Notes: generated by a model from the letters alone, not told the origin. A stretch of DNA of 64,000 nt from Nesterenkonia pannonica (GCF_019575955.1 NZ_CP080575.1:992001-1056000); one strand, 5' to 3'. Counted from the stretch's first letter, positions 21,839 through 33,678 are shown. Program-made: numbers and translations.

Positions 21839-23371
21839 ATGACAGACACCCTCGAGGACCTTTCCGCACCGACCGCTGGCGCTGTCCGCACCTACGAAGT
21901 GCGCACCTTCGGCTGCCAGATGAACGTCCACGATTCGGAGCGGATCTCCGGCCTCCTCGAAAGCTCCGGCTACGTCGAGGCGCAGGAGGGGCAGAGCCCT
22001 GACCTGGTGGTCTTCAACACCTGCGCAGTGCGGAGAACGCCGACAACCGGCTCTACGGGAACCTCGGCCAGCTCAAGAGCACCAAGGACGTGCAGCCAGG
22101 GATGCAGATCGCCGTCGGCGGGTGCCTCGCCCAGAAGGACCAGAACACGGTCCTGGAGAAGGCGCCCTGGGTCGACGTGGTCTTCGGCACCCACAACATC
22201 GGATCCCTTCCCACGCTCCTCCAAAGGGCGCGGCACAACGCCGCAGCCGAGCTGGAGATCCTCGAATCCCTCGACACCTTCCCGTCCACCCTGCCCACCA
22301 AGCGCGAATCCGTGCACTCGGGCTGGGTGTCGATATCAGTCGGGTGCAACAACTCATGCACCTTCTGCATTGTGCCCTCACTGCGCGGCAAGGAGAAGGA
22401 CGCTTACCCGGCGAGATCCTCGCCGAAGTCCAGGCGCTCGTCGACGACGGCGCCGTGGAGGTCACCCTGCTCGGCCAGAACGTCAACACCTACGGCGTCG
22501 AATTCCGCGACCGCGGAGCCTTCGCCAAGCTTCTGCAGCCTGCGGCGACATCGAAGGTCTTGAACGGGTGCGCTTCACCAGCCCCCACCCGGCCTCCTTC
22601 ACCGACGACGTCATCGACGCCATGGCAGAGACGCCCAACGCCATGCCCCAGCTGCACATGCCCCTGCAGTCCGGCTCAGACCGGATCCTCAAATCGATGC
22701 GCCGGTCCTACCGCTCCAGCCGGTTCCTCTCCATCCTGGAGAAGGTGCGGGACCGGATGCCCCACGCAGCCGTCACCACCGACATCATCGTCGGGTTCCC
22801 GGTGAGACCGAAGAGGACTTCCAAGAGACCATGCGGGTCGTCGAGGAGGCCCGCTTCGCCAGCGCCTACACGTTCCAATACTCCCCGCGGCCCGGAACCC
22901 CGCCGCCGAGTTCGACGAGCAGCTCCCCAAAGAAGTCGTCCAAGAGCGCTTCGAGCGACTCATCGCCCTGCAGAACCGAATCTCCGGAGAAGAGAACAGA
23001 AAGCTCGTCGGCACGCGCCAGGAGCTTCTCGTCACCGCAGACTCCGGACGCAAATCCGCCCAGACCGCCCGTCTCACAGGGCGTGCGGCAGACAACCGGC
23101 TCGTCCACTTCGCCGTCCCCACGGGCAGCCCGGAGCCCCGCCCCGGCGACTTCGTCACCGTGCCCATCACCCAGGGCGGAAAAGCGCACCTCATCGCCGA
23201 TCCCCAGCCCGAGGAGTATGCCCTGCGCCGCTCCCGCGCAGGCGAGGCCTGGGACCGCTGGCAGGCCGAATCGTGCGGAGTGGGCACCACTCAGGTCGAC
23301 GGCACCAAACCGGCCTCCGTCTCCCTGGGCATGCCCAGTCTCCCGCCTGCTTAAGCAGCGTCCGAGTCTGA
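21839..23371 (+). CDS. miaB: tRNA-2-methylthio-N6-dimethylallyladenosine synthase, frame broken by read errors
   Basis: Radical-SAM methylthiotransferase acting on A37 of tRNAs already modified by MiaA, its neighbour. N-terminal cluster cysteines in TFGCQMN, NTCAVR and GGCLAQ; radical-SAM motif CNNSCTFC; C-terminal TRAM domain ([22 protein letters not shown]). About 510 residues. Breaks near 22032, 22402 (GCTTAC for GCCGGC), 22545, 22800, 22900 and 23349 (GCTTAAGC, false TAA). The corrected stop is TGA at 23369. Confidence 0.92.
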   Translation: MTDTLEDLSAPTAGAVRTYEVRTFGCQMNVHDSERISGLLESSGYVEAQEGQSPDLVVFNTCAVRRTPTTGSTGTSASSRAPRTCSQGCRSPSAGASPRRTRTRSWRRRPGSTWSSAPTTSDPFPRSSKGRGTTPQPSWRSSNPSTPSRPPCPPSANPCTRAGCRYQSGATTHAPSALCPHCAARRRTLTRRDPRRSPGARRRRRRGGHPARPERQHLRRRIPRPRSLRQASAACGDIEGLERVRFTSPHPASFTDDVIDAMAETPNAMPQLHMPLQSGSDRILKSMRRSYRSSRFLSILEKVRDRMPHAAVTTDIIVGFPVRPKRTSKRPCGSSRRPASPAPTRSNTPRGPEPRRRVRRAAPQRSRPRALRATHRPAEPNLRRREQKARRHAPGASRHRRLRTQIRPDRPSHRACGRQPARPLRRPHGQPGAPPRRLRHRAHHPGRKSAPHRRSPARGVCPAPLPRRRGLGPLAGRIVRSGHHSGRRHQTGLRLPGHAQSPACLSSVRV

Positions 23372-23379
23372 GCGCCGCG

Positions 23380-24311
23380 GTGACCGCACCCCTGATCACG
23401 GTGGTGGGCCCTACCGCCTCCGGAAAGTCGGGACTCGCCGTCGAGCTCGCCCACCGGCTGGCCGAGACGGGCGCGCCCGGTGAAGTCATCAACGCAGACT
23501 CCATGCAGTTCTACCGCGGCATGGACATCGGGACCGCCAAGGTCACCGAAGACGAGATGCGCGGCATACCCCACCACCTCTTCGACATCCTCGACGTCTC
23601 ACAGGAAGCCGCAGCCTCCGAGTACCAGCCGCTGGCGCGGCAGAAGATCGCCGAGATCCGGAGCCGGGGCGGCACCCCATCCTCGTCGGCGGCTCCGGCC
23701 TCTACGTCCGGGCAGCCATGGACATCATCGACTTCCCACCTGCCGACCACACGGTCCGCACCCAGCTGCAGCAGGAGCTCACCGACAGGGGCAGCGAGGC
23801 CCTCCGTGAGGAGCTCCGCGCCAAAGACCCCGCATCCGAGGCCGTGATCCGTGACGACCGCCGCCTCATCCGCGCCCTCGAAGTGGTGCGCATCACCGGA
23901 GGCACCTTCACCGCCTTCATGCCCCCGCACCGGTACGAGCCCTCCGTGGAGCCGGTCGTTCAGCTCGGCACCGACGTGCCCCGACCGGTGCTCAGAGAAC
24001 GGATCGGTCAGCGCGTGCACGACATGGTGCGCCACGGGCTGGCGGATGAGGTGCGCGCACTGGAGCACGAAGGGCTGCGTCACGGCAGAACCGCCTCGCG
24101 CGCCATCGGCTACCAGCAGTTCCTCGCCGTCCTCGACGGCCAGCACACCCACGCCGAAGCCGTCGAGCAGACCATCAACGCCACCCGGAAGCTCGCGCGC
24201 CGCCAAGACACATGGTTCCGCGCCGACCGGCGCATCGCCTGGGTTCCGGCGCTGGAGACGGACCGCCTTGAGCAGGCGATGCGCATCATCAGCTCCGCCG
24301 CCCATGGTTAG
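23380..24311 (+). CDS. miaA: tRNA dimethylallyltransferase, one frame break
   Basis: Adds a dimethylallyl group to A37 of tRNAs reading UNN codons, the step before Mia[18 protein letters not shown] is the P-loop; [20 protein letters not shown] and [10 protein letters not shown] follow; [13 protein letters not shown] and [13 protein letters not shown] close the family pattern. About 310 residues; a base is missing near 23677. GTG start at 23380, eight bases after miaB. Confidence 0.93.
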
Positions 24312-24319
24312 GTAGAAGG

Positions 24320-25226
24320 ATGCAGTTCACCAAGGCCCACGCCACGGAAACGACTTTGTGCTCCTCGCCGACCCCGCAGGCCAGATGGACCTGGACCACG
24401 GCTTCGTCACCGCAGTATGCGACAGACACCTCGGAGTGGGCGCCGACGGACTGATCCGGGCGGTGCTACCACCTCATGGCAAAAGGGCGCAGACTCCTAG
24501 ACGAGCACTCGATGACCAGCACCGTCGACGCACCGGTGTGGTTCATGGACTACGTCAACAGCGACGGTTCCATGGCGCAGATGTGCGGCAACGCAGTCCG
24601 CGCCCTCGTCCACTTCCTCGTCGCCGAAGGCCTCGTCACGCTCACGGAGGGTGACGAGCTGCCCATCATGACCCGATCCGGGCTCAGAGCCGTCCGGCGC
24701 GTGGAGGAGGGATACGCGGTGGGAATGGGCGTCTGGTCCTTCATCGACCCCGAGATGGCCGCCGAGCAGGCCAGCGACTCGCTCGTCAAAGCCGCCAGCG
24801 AGGCAGAGCCCCGCCCCGCCCTCAGCATCTCCATGGGTAACCCGCACACCGTCGTGGCCCTGCCCGACGACGCTGCCCTCAATCGTCTGAGCCTCACCAG
24901 CGCACCCACCGTCGAGCCGACGCCGCCGCACGGGACCAACGTGGAGTTCGTCGTCCCGGGGTCCCCGCTCGTGCAGGACGGCATCGGCCACGTGCGGATG
25001 CGGGTCCACGAGCGGGGCGTCGGCGAGACCCTCTCCTGCGGCACGGAGCCTGCGCCGCGGCCGCGGCGACGAGGGTCTGGGCCGCCGATGAGGGCGTCGA
25101 CGCATGGAAGGTCGCCTCAGCCGGCGGGGAGCTCACCGTGAGCTTCGCCGCGCGTCAGGACGGGGCCGAAGAGGTCACTCTTGCGGGTCCGGCGACGATT
25201 GTCTTCACGGGGAGCTGGTGCCGTGA
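24320..25226 (+). CDS. dapF: Diaminopimelate epimerase, frame broken by read errors
   Basis: Converts LL- to meso-diaminopimelate for lysine and peptidoglycan. MQFTKAHG and ND-FVLLADP at the start, [13 protein letters not shown], the first catalytic Cys in [16 protein letters not shown], and the second in [10 protein letters not shown]. About 303 residues. Breaks near 24345, 24465, 25045 and 25208. The corrected end (GELVP then TGA at 25224) overlaps the next gene's GTG start. Confidence 0.9.
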
Positions 25227-27186
25227 CTGTCGTTGAGATCATCGCGCTGGCGGTGACCGGGCTGCTGCTCACCGCGGGGCTCATCCTCTCCACGCGGCGC
25301 GCCCTGGGAACCAAGACAGGGCTGACCCGAACCGCGATCTCCTGCTTGGCGGCGGTGATCAGCCTGTGGCCCCTGGGCCTGCTCTTCGCTCGGCCCCTCG
25401 GGCTGGTGGACGACGAGGGCGTATGGGACGCCAAGCGGACCGGCCCTGCTGGCATCGATGCTGCTGGCCCTGCTGTGGATCCAAGTCGCCTCACTCATCC
25501 TGCTGGTGGCGCTCGAGGCCCTGGTCCCCACAGCCTCCGTGCCCTCGCTGCCGCAGCTCGCCCGCCGCACCTACTCGCGGATCCGACGCACCCGCAGAAT
25601 CGCCCAGCTGGCCAAGATCGCCTCCTCCTCAGGTCTGACCCGGGTGCTGCGCACAGGACCGGCCCACCAGGACTTCGCCGACTCCCTCGTCACGGCCATC
25701 AACCGTTCAGGGGTGACGTTCGTGAAGATGGGCCAGCTCCTCGCCACCCGTCAGGACCTGCTGTCGGACAACGTCACCCGCACCCTGGCCTCCCTCCAGG
25801 CCCACGCCTCACCCATCCCGTTGGAGCAGGTGCGCCGGGTCATACGCACTGAGCTCGGCGCGGACCCCGAGGAGCTGTTCGCCAGCTTCACCCCCGAGCC
25901 GATGGCCGCAGCCTCCGTCGCCCAGATCCACGCGGCGCGCACCCACGACGGCCGGGAGGTGGTCGTCAAAGTGCAGCGGTTAGCCGCCCGAGCACAGGTG
26001 CGGGACGACATCGCGGTGCTGCGCCACGCTGCGAAGATCGCGTCGCAGAGATTCGAATGGGCGCGGAACATGCACCTCACCAGCCTCGTCGATGAGCTGA
26101 TGGAGACTATCCGGCGGGAGCTCGACTACCGCGAGGAGCTGACCAACACCCGCGCCCTGGAGCACGCACTGAGGGACGTCGACCGCATCGGCACCCCCGT
26201 GCCCGTCCCCGAGCTGACCACCTCCAGAGTATTGGTGGTCTCCCGGCTGGTAAGCATCCCCATCAGTGAGGCGCATGGCCGCATTGAGCGGCTGGACACC
26301 GACGTGAGGGAGCAGCTGGCGGACGATCTCGTCTCGGCGCTCGTCGAAGGAGTGTTCATCCGGGGATCTTCCACGCAGACCTGCACCCCGGCAACATCAT
26401 GCTCCTGGACAGCGGCACGCTCGGGCTGCTGGACTTCGGCTCCATCGGGGTCCTGGACTCGGAGGCGCGGCAGGTGCTGGCCACGCTGCTCTACGGGATC
26501 GTCAACGACGACGCCGTCACCGCCGCCAACGCGTTCGTGCTCGGCTTCGACGTCCCCGACGACGTCGACCACACGCAGCTGCAGCGAGACATCGGCCGGG
26601 AGATCGCGCTCGTCCAGGGCAGCTACGACGTCGACGCAGGCCTGTTCGGACGGCTGTTCGAACTTGCTCGAGACCATGGCATCGGTGTGCCTCCGGGGTT
26701 CACGGCGGCGTTCAGGAGCCTGGCCGCCGTCGAGTCCTCACTGCTGCTGCTCAACCCGAACATGTCGCTGCTCGAAGCGGCGCGAGGCCGCATGGGAAGC
26801 ATCATGCGCCGTCTCAACTCCCCGGGCGGCTGGCTGCCCAGTCGCTCGGCACAGCGGCGGTGTCCTCCGCGATCGCCCGCCGCATGCCGATGCGGGTGGA
26901 AGAGGTCACCTCAGCGCTTGCGGAGGGGCGTCTCACCGTCGACGCCCGGCCCTTCGCATGGAGCGGGGACCGCGCCTACGTCAGGGGTCTGGTCGACGAC
27001 GGGATCGGCGCCATCATCGCGGTGGCGGCCCTGCTGGTGGCTGCGCTGCTGCTGACCACCGAGGACGGCACCGACGTGCTCGGCCCGCTGAGCCTCTACG
27101 AAGTGCTCGGGGTCGGCTTCGCCTTCAGCGGGTGCCTGCTGGCTCTGCGCTCCATTGTGCGCATCTTCCAACGCTCCGTCGTGTAG
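25223..27186 (+). CDS. ABC1/UbiB-family atypical kinase with membrane helices at both ends, frame broken
   Basis: Atypical protein kinase-like ATPase of the UbiB/ADCK group, linked to quinone synthesis or membrane lipid handling. Two or three N-terminal helices, then GVTFVKMGQLLATRQDLL (KxGQ motif), EPMAAASVAQIHAA (Ala-rich loop), VVVKVQR, HADLHPGN with the next codons, LLDFGSIG (metal site) and two C-terminal helices. About 654 residues. Breaks near 25443, 26367 and 26840. GTTAGC at 25979 and GTAAGC at 26250 stand for GCCGGC. Function in this organism is unproven. Confidence 0.82.
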
Positions 27187-27192
27187 CAGCGG

Positions 27193-28464
27193 CTAGCGCT
27201 CCGGCCCCGGAGCCACGAACAGTGCGGCAGCATCTGCGTCCAGCGTTCGCAGCGTCAGTGCGGTGAACAGGACCGTGCCTGCTGCCAAGGTGCGGCGACC
27301 GCGCAGCAGCTCCTCCATCTGCACCGACCCGGGAGCCTCATGGACGTCCGGCCCCAGGTCATGCAGCGTGACCCACTCCCAGGGCCACACCTGCCGCGGG
27401 GAGTGCCGGTGTACGCGCCCGGCAGCTCGACGAAGCGTCGTGCCCCGGAATTCGCCCAGTGCGTCGATGAAGCCCTCGATGTCCTTGCCGGGGGCAGGCA
27501 CACCAGCACCTGGTCAATGCCGCCCATCTGGTCCTCGGCGAACCGCAGTGCTGCCTCCAGCCCTGGGCCGGACACCGCCGAGTCCACCACGCATCGGCCC
27601 TGCGGGGCCTCATGCACGGAGAGCCTCCCGGGATAGTTCACCGTCCGCAGCGCCTCGGCCGTCTCCGAAGGGGCGTGAGCGCCTCCGGCCATCCGCAGAG
27701 CCGCGGTGACGCCGGCTGGCCGCATTGCTCCGCTGGAACCCCTCCGGCATATGCCGCACCAGCTCGAAGGCCTCAGGGGTGGGCTGCAGCAGCACCGTGC
27801 CCGTGGCCCGAGCCCGCGCGGAACGGCCGGATGCTCGTCGGCCAGGCTGACGCAGAAGCGGGTGCGGGCTCCCATGACTGCGGCCTTATCTTCGGCCACA
27901 TCACTCACGGTGGGCCCCAGAATGTCGAGGTGCTCGCCGAATATCTGGGTGAGCACCACAGCCTCCAGCGGCCAATGGCTCAGGTCATCGGATGCGCCGC
28001 CGATGCCTACCTCGGCCACCGCAGCATCGACAGCCAGCTCGTCAAAGATCAGCAGCCCCATCAGCAGAAACAGACCGGTCGGCGCGAGATAGCCGGTGTC
28101 CGGGTCGGCCGCGGGCAGTCGACGGCGCGCCTCCTCGATGCGGATCAGCGCTGCCCGTCGCGTCTGCTCATCCACCATGCGCCCGTCGATGCGGATCCGA
28201 TCGGCGTTGCTGAGCACCCCGGGCTCATCACCGTCCCCACGCGTCGCCCCAGGCCGGTCAGCGCGGCTGAGGCGTAGGCGGCCGCGGTTCCTTTGCCCTT
28301 GGAGCCGACGACCCCCAGCACGGGAACCGCAGCTCAGACGGTCGGTGTCCCAGGGCGGCCATGAGCTCGGCGGTCCGTTCCAGCGAGCGGGCGGAGGTGT
28401 GCCTCAGGCGCCTCCACTCGGAGAACACGACCGCCTCCTCCAGGTCGGCCGTGGGCAGCCGCAT
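27193..28464 (-). CDS. FolC-like Mur ligase (folylpolyglutamate synthase family), frame broken
   Basis: Soluble ATP-dependent ligase of the FolC/Mur superfamily, about 424 residues. N-terminal FPVLGVVGSKGKGTAAAYAS is the P-loop (compare GTNGKGS). SPGVLSNADRIRIDGRMV, FDELAVDAAVAEVGIGG and LDILGPTVSDVAEDKAAVM match the FolC core. The C-terminal half is less conserved. Breaks near 28320, 28238, 27830, 27725 and 27490. It ends six bases from the convergent UbiB-like gene. True folate glutamylation is likely but not certain, since the sequence is divergent. Confidence 0.68.
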
Positions 28465-28482
28465 GGAGGTCTTCGAGCGTGC

Positions 28483-29085
28483 TCACCGACGAACCCTCAG
28501 CAGGCGGAAGCCCTTGTCAGTCTCGGGCCTGTCGACGGAATGCTCGGCCGGCAGTGAGGCGGCCAGCCATTTCTGCAGCGAGTCGGCGCCCAGGTTCTTC
28601 TGGACCACAAGCCACGCCTCTGCGTCGGCATCGAGGCGCGGCAGCCAGCTCAGCAGGATGTCGTGGAGCGCAGCCTTGCCCACCCGGATCGGCGGGTTGG
28701 ACCATATGGTGCTGAACCGCAGGTCCGTCGGCACCTCCTCCGGAGCCGCTGCGATGACGTTGCTCAGGCCCAACGAGGCCGCGTTCTCGGCGCAGAGGGT
28801 CCGAGAGCGGGCGTTGATGTCCACCGCCCACACTCGGGCGTCGGGGAGCGCTGAGCCATGGTCAGGGCGATGGGCCCCCATCCGCAGCCGATGTCCAGAA
28901 GCTCGCCCTCCGGGGACGGGTCCGGCACGTGCTTGAGGAGCACGGCAGTGCCCTTGTCGAGGCCGTCGGGGAGAAGATGCCCCGGAGGTGGACACCGCCA
29001 CCTCTGCGCCGTTGAGCACAGCGCTGATTCTCCTGCGCTCGAAGGGCCCTTCAGGATCTGACGAGAAATAGTGCGCGGTGCTCAC
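28483..29085 (-). CDS. RsmC-like class I methyltransferase, frame broken
   Basis: About 200 residues. LLDIGCGWGPIALTMA is the SAM-binding loop, visible after frame correction. VWAVDINARSRTLCAENAAS and FSTIWSNPPIRVGKAALHDI (NPP[I/F] catalytic motif) follow, then AWLVVQKNLGADSLQKWL. This is the methyltransferase-small domain of RsmC/RlmG enzymes that methylate guanine in rRNA. The frame breaks near 28990 and 28850. It lies 18 bases from the FolC-like start and is divergent from hflX. Confidence 0.75.
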   Translation of the reverse strand: MSTAHYFSSDPEGPFERRRISAVLNGAEVAVSTSGASSPRRPRQGHCRAPQARAGPVPGGRASGHRLRMGAHRPDHGSALPDARVWAVDINARSRTLCAENAASLGLSNVIAAAPEEVPTDLRFSTIWSNPPIRVGKAALHDILLSWLPRLDADAEAWLVVQKNLGADSLQKWLAASLPAEHSVDRPETDKGFRLLRVRR

Positions 29086-29092
29086 GAGTTGC

Positions 29093-29098
29093 TAGGGT
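29093..29098 (+). promoter_or_regulatory. -10 element for the hflX leader
   Basis: TAGGGT ends seven bases before the ATG of the 14-codon reading frame at 29106, so transcription would begin on that start codon. It is the only good -10 between the divergent genes. Confidence 0.45.
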
Positions 29099-29105
29099 AG
29101 TACGT

Positions 29106-29150
29106 ATGAAGATCTGGGCCCGTACGTGCTTCGTCCGCCTCCGCGGCTGA
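29106..29150 (+). CDS. Possible leaderless 14-residue leader peptide upstream of hflX
   Basis: The frame encodes MKIWARTCFVRLRG and a TGA. A -10 box sits seven bases upstream and there is no ribosome binding site, as for leaderless actinobacterial genes. The peptide is basic and contains Trp and Cys. It is followed by about 85 bases before hflX, including a small CCGC/GCGG stem near 29186. Translation of it could control hflX by attenuation; this is inference. Confidence 0.35.
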   Translation: MKIWARTCFVRLRG

Positions 29151-29235
29151 ACTGCACCTCGCAAGAACCTGCTCCCGCCCTGCTTCCGCTTACTGCGGTT
29201 GAGCCTCACGCCCAGAACACTTCCCAAGGACATTC

Positions 29236-30834
29236 ATGACTGAACAGAACAATCACCCCTCAGACGCGTCCATCGACGAGACGATCGCCCGCATCCTCGC
29301 CGCCGACGACACCGCCCGCAGCACCGAGGCCAGCACCTTCACCCAGGCTGAGGATGATGCGGAGACCGCTGACGCGAACCGTGCCTCCGCACGCCGCTCC
29401 GTCCTTCAGGGCCGGGCCCGGGAGCTCGCGGACCTCGGCGAGCACACCGAGCACGACGGCGACCAGTTCGACCTGGTCGAGCGCCGCAGCCTCAGACGCG
29501 TGGAGGGCCTCTCCACGGAGCTCGAAGACGTCACCGAGGTCGAGTACCGGCAGCTGCGCCTTGAGCGAGTGGTGCTCGCCTAGCCTCTACACCGGCAGCA
29601 GCACCGCCGAGGCGGAATATTCGCTCCGGGAGCTCGCAGCGCTGGCTGAGACGGCTACTCGACGGTGCTCGACGGCTTCCTGCAGCGGCGCGCCACTCCA
29701 GACCCCGGAACGTTCTTCGGGTCGGGCAAGGCCGAGGAGATGCGGATCGCTGTCGCGGAGCTCGGCGCGGACACCGTCGTGGTGGACTCCGAGCTGGCGC
29801 CGTCTCAGCGCCGCGGGCTTGAGGACATCGTCAAGGTCAAGGTGATCGACCGCACCGGCCTCATCCTGGACATCTTCGCCCAGCACGCCAAGTCCCGGGA
29901 GGGCAAGGCGCAGGTGGAGCTGGCCCAGTTGGAGTACCTGCTGCCGCGCCTGCGCGGCTGGGGCGACTCCATGTCCCGTCAGGCTGGCGGTCAGGCGGTA
30001 AGCGGCGCCGGCATGGGCTCCCGCGGCCCCGGTGAGACCAAGATCGAGCTGGACAGGCGTCGCATCAATCAGCGCATGGCGAAGCTGCGCCGCGAGATCG
30101 CGGGCATGAAGCCCGCGCGTGAGGCCAAGCGGGCCAATCGTCGGCGCAACGCGGTCCCGTCCGTGGCCATCGCCGGCTACACCAACGCGGGCAAGTCCAG
30201 TCTGCTCAACCGCCTCACCGACGCGGGAGTCCTGGTGGAGAACGCTCTGTTCGCCACACTGGACCCCACCACCCGCAAGGCGGTCACCCCGGACGGCATC
30301 GGATACACGCTCTCGGACACCGTGGGCTTCGTCCGTCAGCTGCCCACTCAGCTGGTCGAGGCCTTCCGGTCCACGCTCGAAGAGGTCGCCGAGGCAGACC
30401 TCATCCTCCACGTGGTGGACGCTTCGCACCCTGAGCCTGAGGGCAGATCGCCGCGGTGCGGCAGGTGCTCGCCGACGTGGACGCGCACGAGGTCGACGAG
30501 ATCATTGTGCTGAACAAGGCTGATGCCGCCGAGGACCACGTCATCGACCGGATCAGGCGCCGCGAGCCCCATGTTGCGGTGGTCTCCGCCCACACAGGCC
30601 TGGGCATCGAGGAGCTGAAGCAGCGGATTGCCGACTCCATCCCTCGGCCCAACATCGATATGGATCTGCTCGTGCCGTACTCCATGCGGCGACGTCGTGT
30701 CCCGGCTTCACGCGGCGGACGCGGAGATCCTGCACACCGAGTACGAGGAGGAGGGCACGCGCCTGAAGGTCAGGGTGCGCGGCCCGCTGGCGGCAGAGCT
30801 GCAGCAGTACCGGGTGCAGGACCGCCCCGCATGA
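29236..30834 (+). CDS. hflX: Ribosome-splitting GTPase HflX, frame broken by read errors
   Basis: GTPase that separates stalled or antibiotic-bound ribosomes. The N-terminal HflX domain shows GTFFGSGKAEEM and VVDSELAPSQRRGLED. GMGSRGPGETKIELDRRR is the family linker. G motifs: AGYTNAGKSSLLNRL (near residue 314), DTVGFVRQLP and LNKAD. About 532 residues with a long acidic N-terminus. GCCTAGC at 29578 (false TAG) and GTAAGC at 29998 stand for GCCGGC. Bases are missing near 29657, 30443 and 30690. The stop overlaps dinG. Confidence 0.93.
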
Positions 30835-32884
30835 CCTCGGCGACCGCTGACGCGCCTGCTGCCGGGAAGAAGGCTCAGCAGCTTCTCGGAACCGCTGTGG
30901 AGGCCTTCGGCGGCACCCGCCGTGAGGGTCAGGAGGAGATGGCGCGCCGGGTCGCTGGTGCCCTGGACCGAGGCTAGGCACCTGCTGGTCCAGGTAAGCA
31001 CGGGCACGGGCAAGTCATTGGCCTACCTGGTGCCCGCCGTCGCCCACGCGACCGCCGCGGAGAAGCCGGTGCTGGTCTCCACGGCCACGCTGGCTCTGCA
31101 GGCCCAGATCATGGGCCGCGACCTCCCGCGACTCCTGGAGAGCCTCGAGCCGGAGCTTGAGAGGCCGGTCAACGTGGCTCTGGTCAAGGGCCGCGCGAAC
31201 TACCTGTGCAAGCAGAAGCTCGCCGGCGGCTTCCCGGAGGATGATGACGACGCGGAGGCCCTCTTCTCCGTGGCGGCGGAGCCCTCCGGGAGTCACCGCC
31301 TACGAGCCGACCTCGAAGCTCGGCAAGCAGGTCGTGATGCTGCGTGAATGGGCTGAACGGACCGAGACCGGCGACCGGGACGACCTGCCCGAGGGCGTCA
31401 CCGATCAGGCCTGGCGTCAGGTCTCGGTCAACGCGGTGGACTGTCTGGGCAGAAAGTGCCCCATGGTCGAGGAGTGCTTCGCCGAGGAGGCGCGGGCCCA
31501 GGCGGTCGACGCCGACATCGTCGTCACGAACCATGCGATGCTCGCCATCGATGCTTTCGAGGGCCTTGAGGTGCTCCCGGACCACGACGCGGTGATCATC
31601 GATGAGGGCCACGAGCTGGCAGAACGGGTGACGTCGGCGGTCACGGTCCACCTGTCGGCTGGCATGCTCCAGGCTGCGGCATCCTCCGCCCGTCGGCATA
31701 CGGCAATCCGCGTCGAGCCCCTGCAGGAGGCCGCTAACGCTCTGGAGGCCGCCTTCGCTTAAGCATCGAAGACGGGCTGCTCCATAAGACGAATGGGAAG
31801 CCGACGGGACTGAACGAACGGCAGCTCTCGGCGGTGCAGGCCGCACGCGACGCTGCCCGAACCGCACTGTCAGACTCCAAGCCCTCGGGCGACGGCACCG
31901 GAGGCGAGGCGGATGCGGGCCGAACCACCGCACGTGCTCGCCTGCAGGCCGTCTACGATGTGGCCAACCGCATCGTCGAGGCCGACGAGACCCCTGACGT
32001 CGTATGGCTCAGCTACCTGGAACCTTCACTCCGGGTCAGGGGTACACGCAGGCCGATCCCTCGGAGCCGCCGCTGATCTATGTGGCGCCCACTTCCGTGG
32101 CGGGACGGCTGCGCGAAGGGCTGTTCGGCTCGCGCACGGTGGTGCTGACCTCGGCCACGCTGACGGTGGGGACAGCTTCGACGCGGTCGCCTACCAGCTG
32201 GGGCTCTCAGGCCCTCGCGCGCCCCGATGGGACGGCGTCGATGTGGGAGCCCTTCGACTATCCGTCCCAAGGAATGCTCTATGTGGCCAAGCACCTGCCG
32301 CCCCGTCTCTGAAGACTCAGGACGCCCAGCGGGAGGAGCTAGGGAAGCTCATCGAAGCCTCGAACGGCGCGACGCTTGCTCTGTTCTCCTCGCGCCGGGC
32401 CGCGGAGGAGGCGGCCGAGCAGCTGCGGGAGACGCTGGACGTGCCGATTCTCTGTCAGGGCGACGCGACCATGTCTGCGCTGGTCCGGGAGTTCGCTGAG
32501 GATGAGGAGACGTGCCTGTTCGGCACGATGTCCCTGTGGCAGGGCGTCGATGTTCCGGGACGGTCATGCTTACTTGTGGCGATCGACCGGATCCCGTTCC
32601 CTCGGCCGGACGATCCGCTGATGAATGCGCGCACCCAGGAGGTGGGACGCGCAGGTGGCAACGGCTTCATGGCGGTCTCCGCCGCGCACGCAGCAGTCCG
32701 GATGGCACAGGGTGCGGGACGTCTCATCCGGACCTCCGAGGATCGCGGCGTGCTCGCCGTACTCGACTCCCGGCTGGCGACCAAGCAGTACGGGTCCTAC
32801 TTGAAGAAGTCGATGCCGGACTTCTGGGCCACGACGGACAGCGACGTGGCCAGAGGCGCCCTCCGGCGCCTCGCCGAGGCGTAG
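30831..32884 (+). CDS. dinG: DinG/XPD-type ATP-dependent DNA helicase, frame broken
   Basis: Superfamily 2 iron-sulfur helicase. The Walker A region reads LLVQVSTGTGKSLAYLVP; GTAAGC at 30994 replaces GCCGGC, so the true motif is QAGTGTGKS. Cluster cysteines: NYLCKQKL and CLGRKCPMVEEC. Walker B VIIDEGHEL. C-terminal helicase motifs FGTMSLWQGVDVPG and AQGAGRLIRTSEDRG. About 684 residues. Further GCCGGC miscalls at 30973 (false TAG) and 31757 (false TAA); base losses near 31290, 32030, 32175 and 32308. No SOS box is visible; hflX and dinG overlap. Confidence 0.92.
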
Positions 32885-32887
32885 CCC

Positions 32888-33630
32888 TCAGAGGCTGCGG
32901 AGCACGGTCACCACTTTGCCCATGATGGTGGCCTCATCGCCCAGGATCGGCTCGTAGTGCCGGTTCTGCGGGAGCAGCCACTGGTGGCCGTCGCGCCGCT
33001 TGAGCGTCTTGACCGTTGCTTCCTCGTCCAGCAGCGCTGCCACGATGTCGCCGTTCTCCGCCGCGGCCTGCTGCCTGACGACCACCCAGTCGTCCTCGAA
33101 GATGCCTGCCTCGATCATGGAGTCTCCGCGAACCTGAAGCATGAACAGCTCGCCCTCTCCGGTGAGCTGACGCGGCAGAGCCATGACGTCTTCGACGTTC
33201 TGCTCGGCGACGATGGGGCCTCCGGCGGCGATCTGGCCCACGAGCGGCACCTCGGAGATGCGTGAGTCCGCCTGCTGGCGGTACGCGTTGAGGTCCACCA
33301 CGCCGGCAGGCTCGTCCCGCACCTCAGGAGTCCCCGCCCCTGAGGAGGAGCTCTCGGCATGGGGCGTCTCTGCGCCCATGGGCTCGGCAAGGACCCGGCC
33401 GGAGGAGTCGCGGAGGACCTCCATGGCACGCGGTCGCCCCGGATCGCGCCGAATGTACCCGAGCTGCTGAAGCCTACCCAGCTGATGCGTCACTGAGGAG
33501 AGCGAAGCCAGGCCGCAGGCGTCGCCGATCTCACGCATGGAGGGGGATAGCTGCGTTCGGCCAGCGCCTGCTGAATGATCTCGACGATTCGTCGCTGACG
33601 CTCCGTCAGCGCAGCTGCGTCGTTCTCCAT
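32888..33630 (-). CDS. lexA: SOS repressor LexA, one frame break
   Basis: Represses DNA-damage genes and self-cleaves with RecA. Winged-helix N-terminus ([17 protein letters not shown], then [20 protein letters not shown]), cleavage site Ala-Gly in VGQIAAGGP, catalytic Ser in [11 protein letters not shown], catalytic Lys in [11 protein letters not shown]. About 248 residues with a Ser/Glu-rich linker. A C is lost near 33545. The start ATG is at 33628-33630, with an SOS box 33 bases upstream. It is convergent with dinG, three bases away. Confidence 0.93.
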
Positions 33631-33662
33631 GTCATACCCCCGCCGTTGAATGGTGCTCGTCT

Positions 33663-33678
33663 TCGAATGTTGGTTCGA
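33663..33678. promoter_or_regulatory. SOS box of lexA
   Basis: TCGAATGTTGGTTCGA, one mismatch to TCGAACnnnnGTTCGA. It lies 33 bases before lexA, consistent with autoregulation. Confidence 0.8.
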
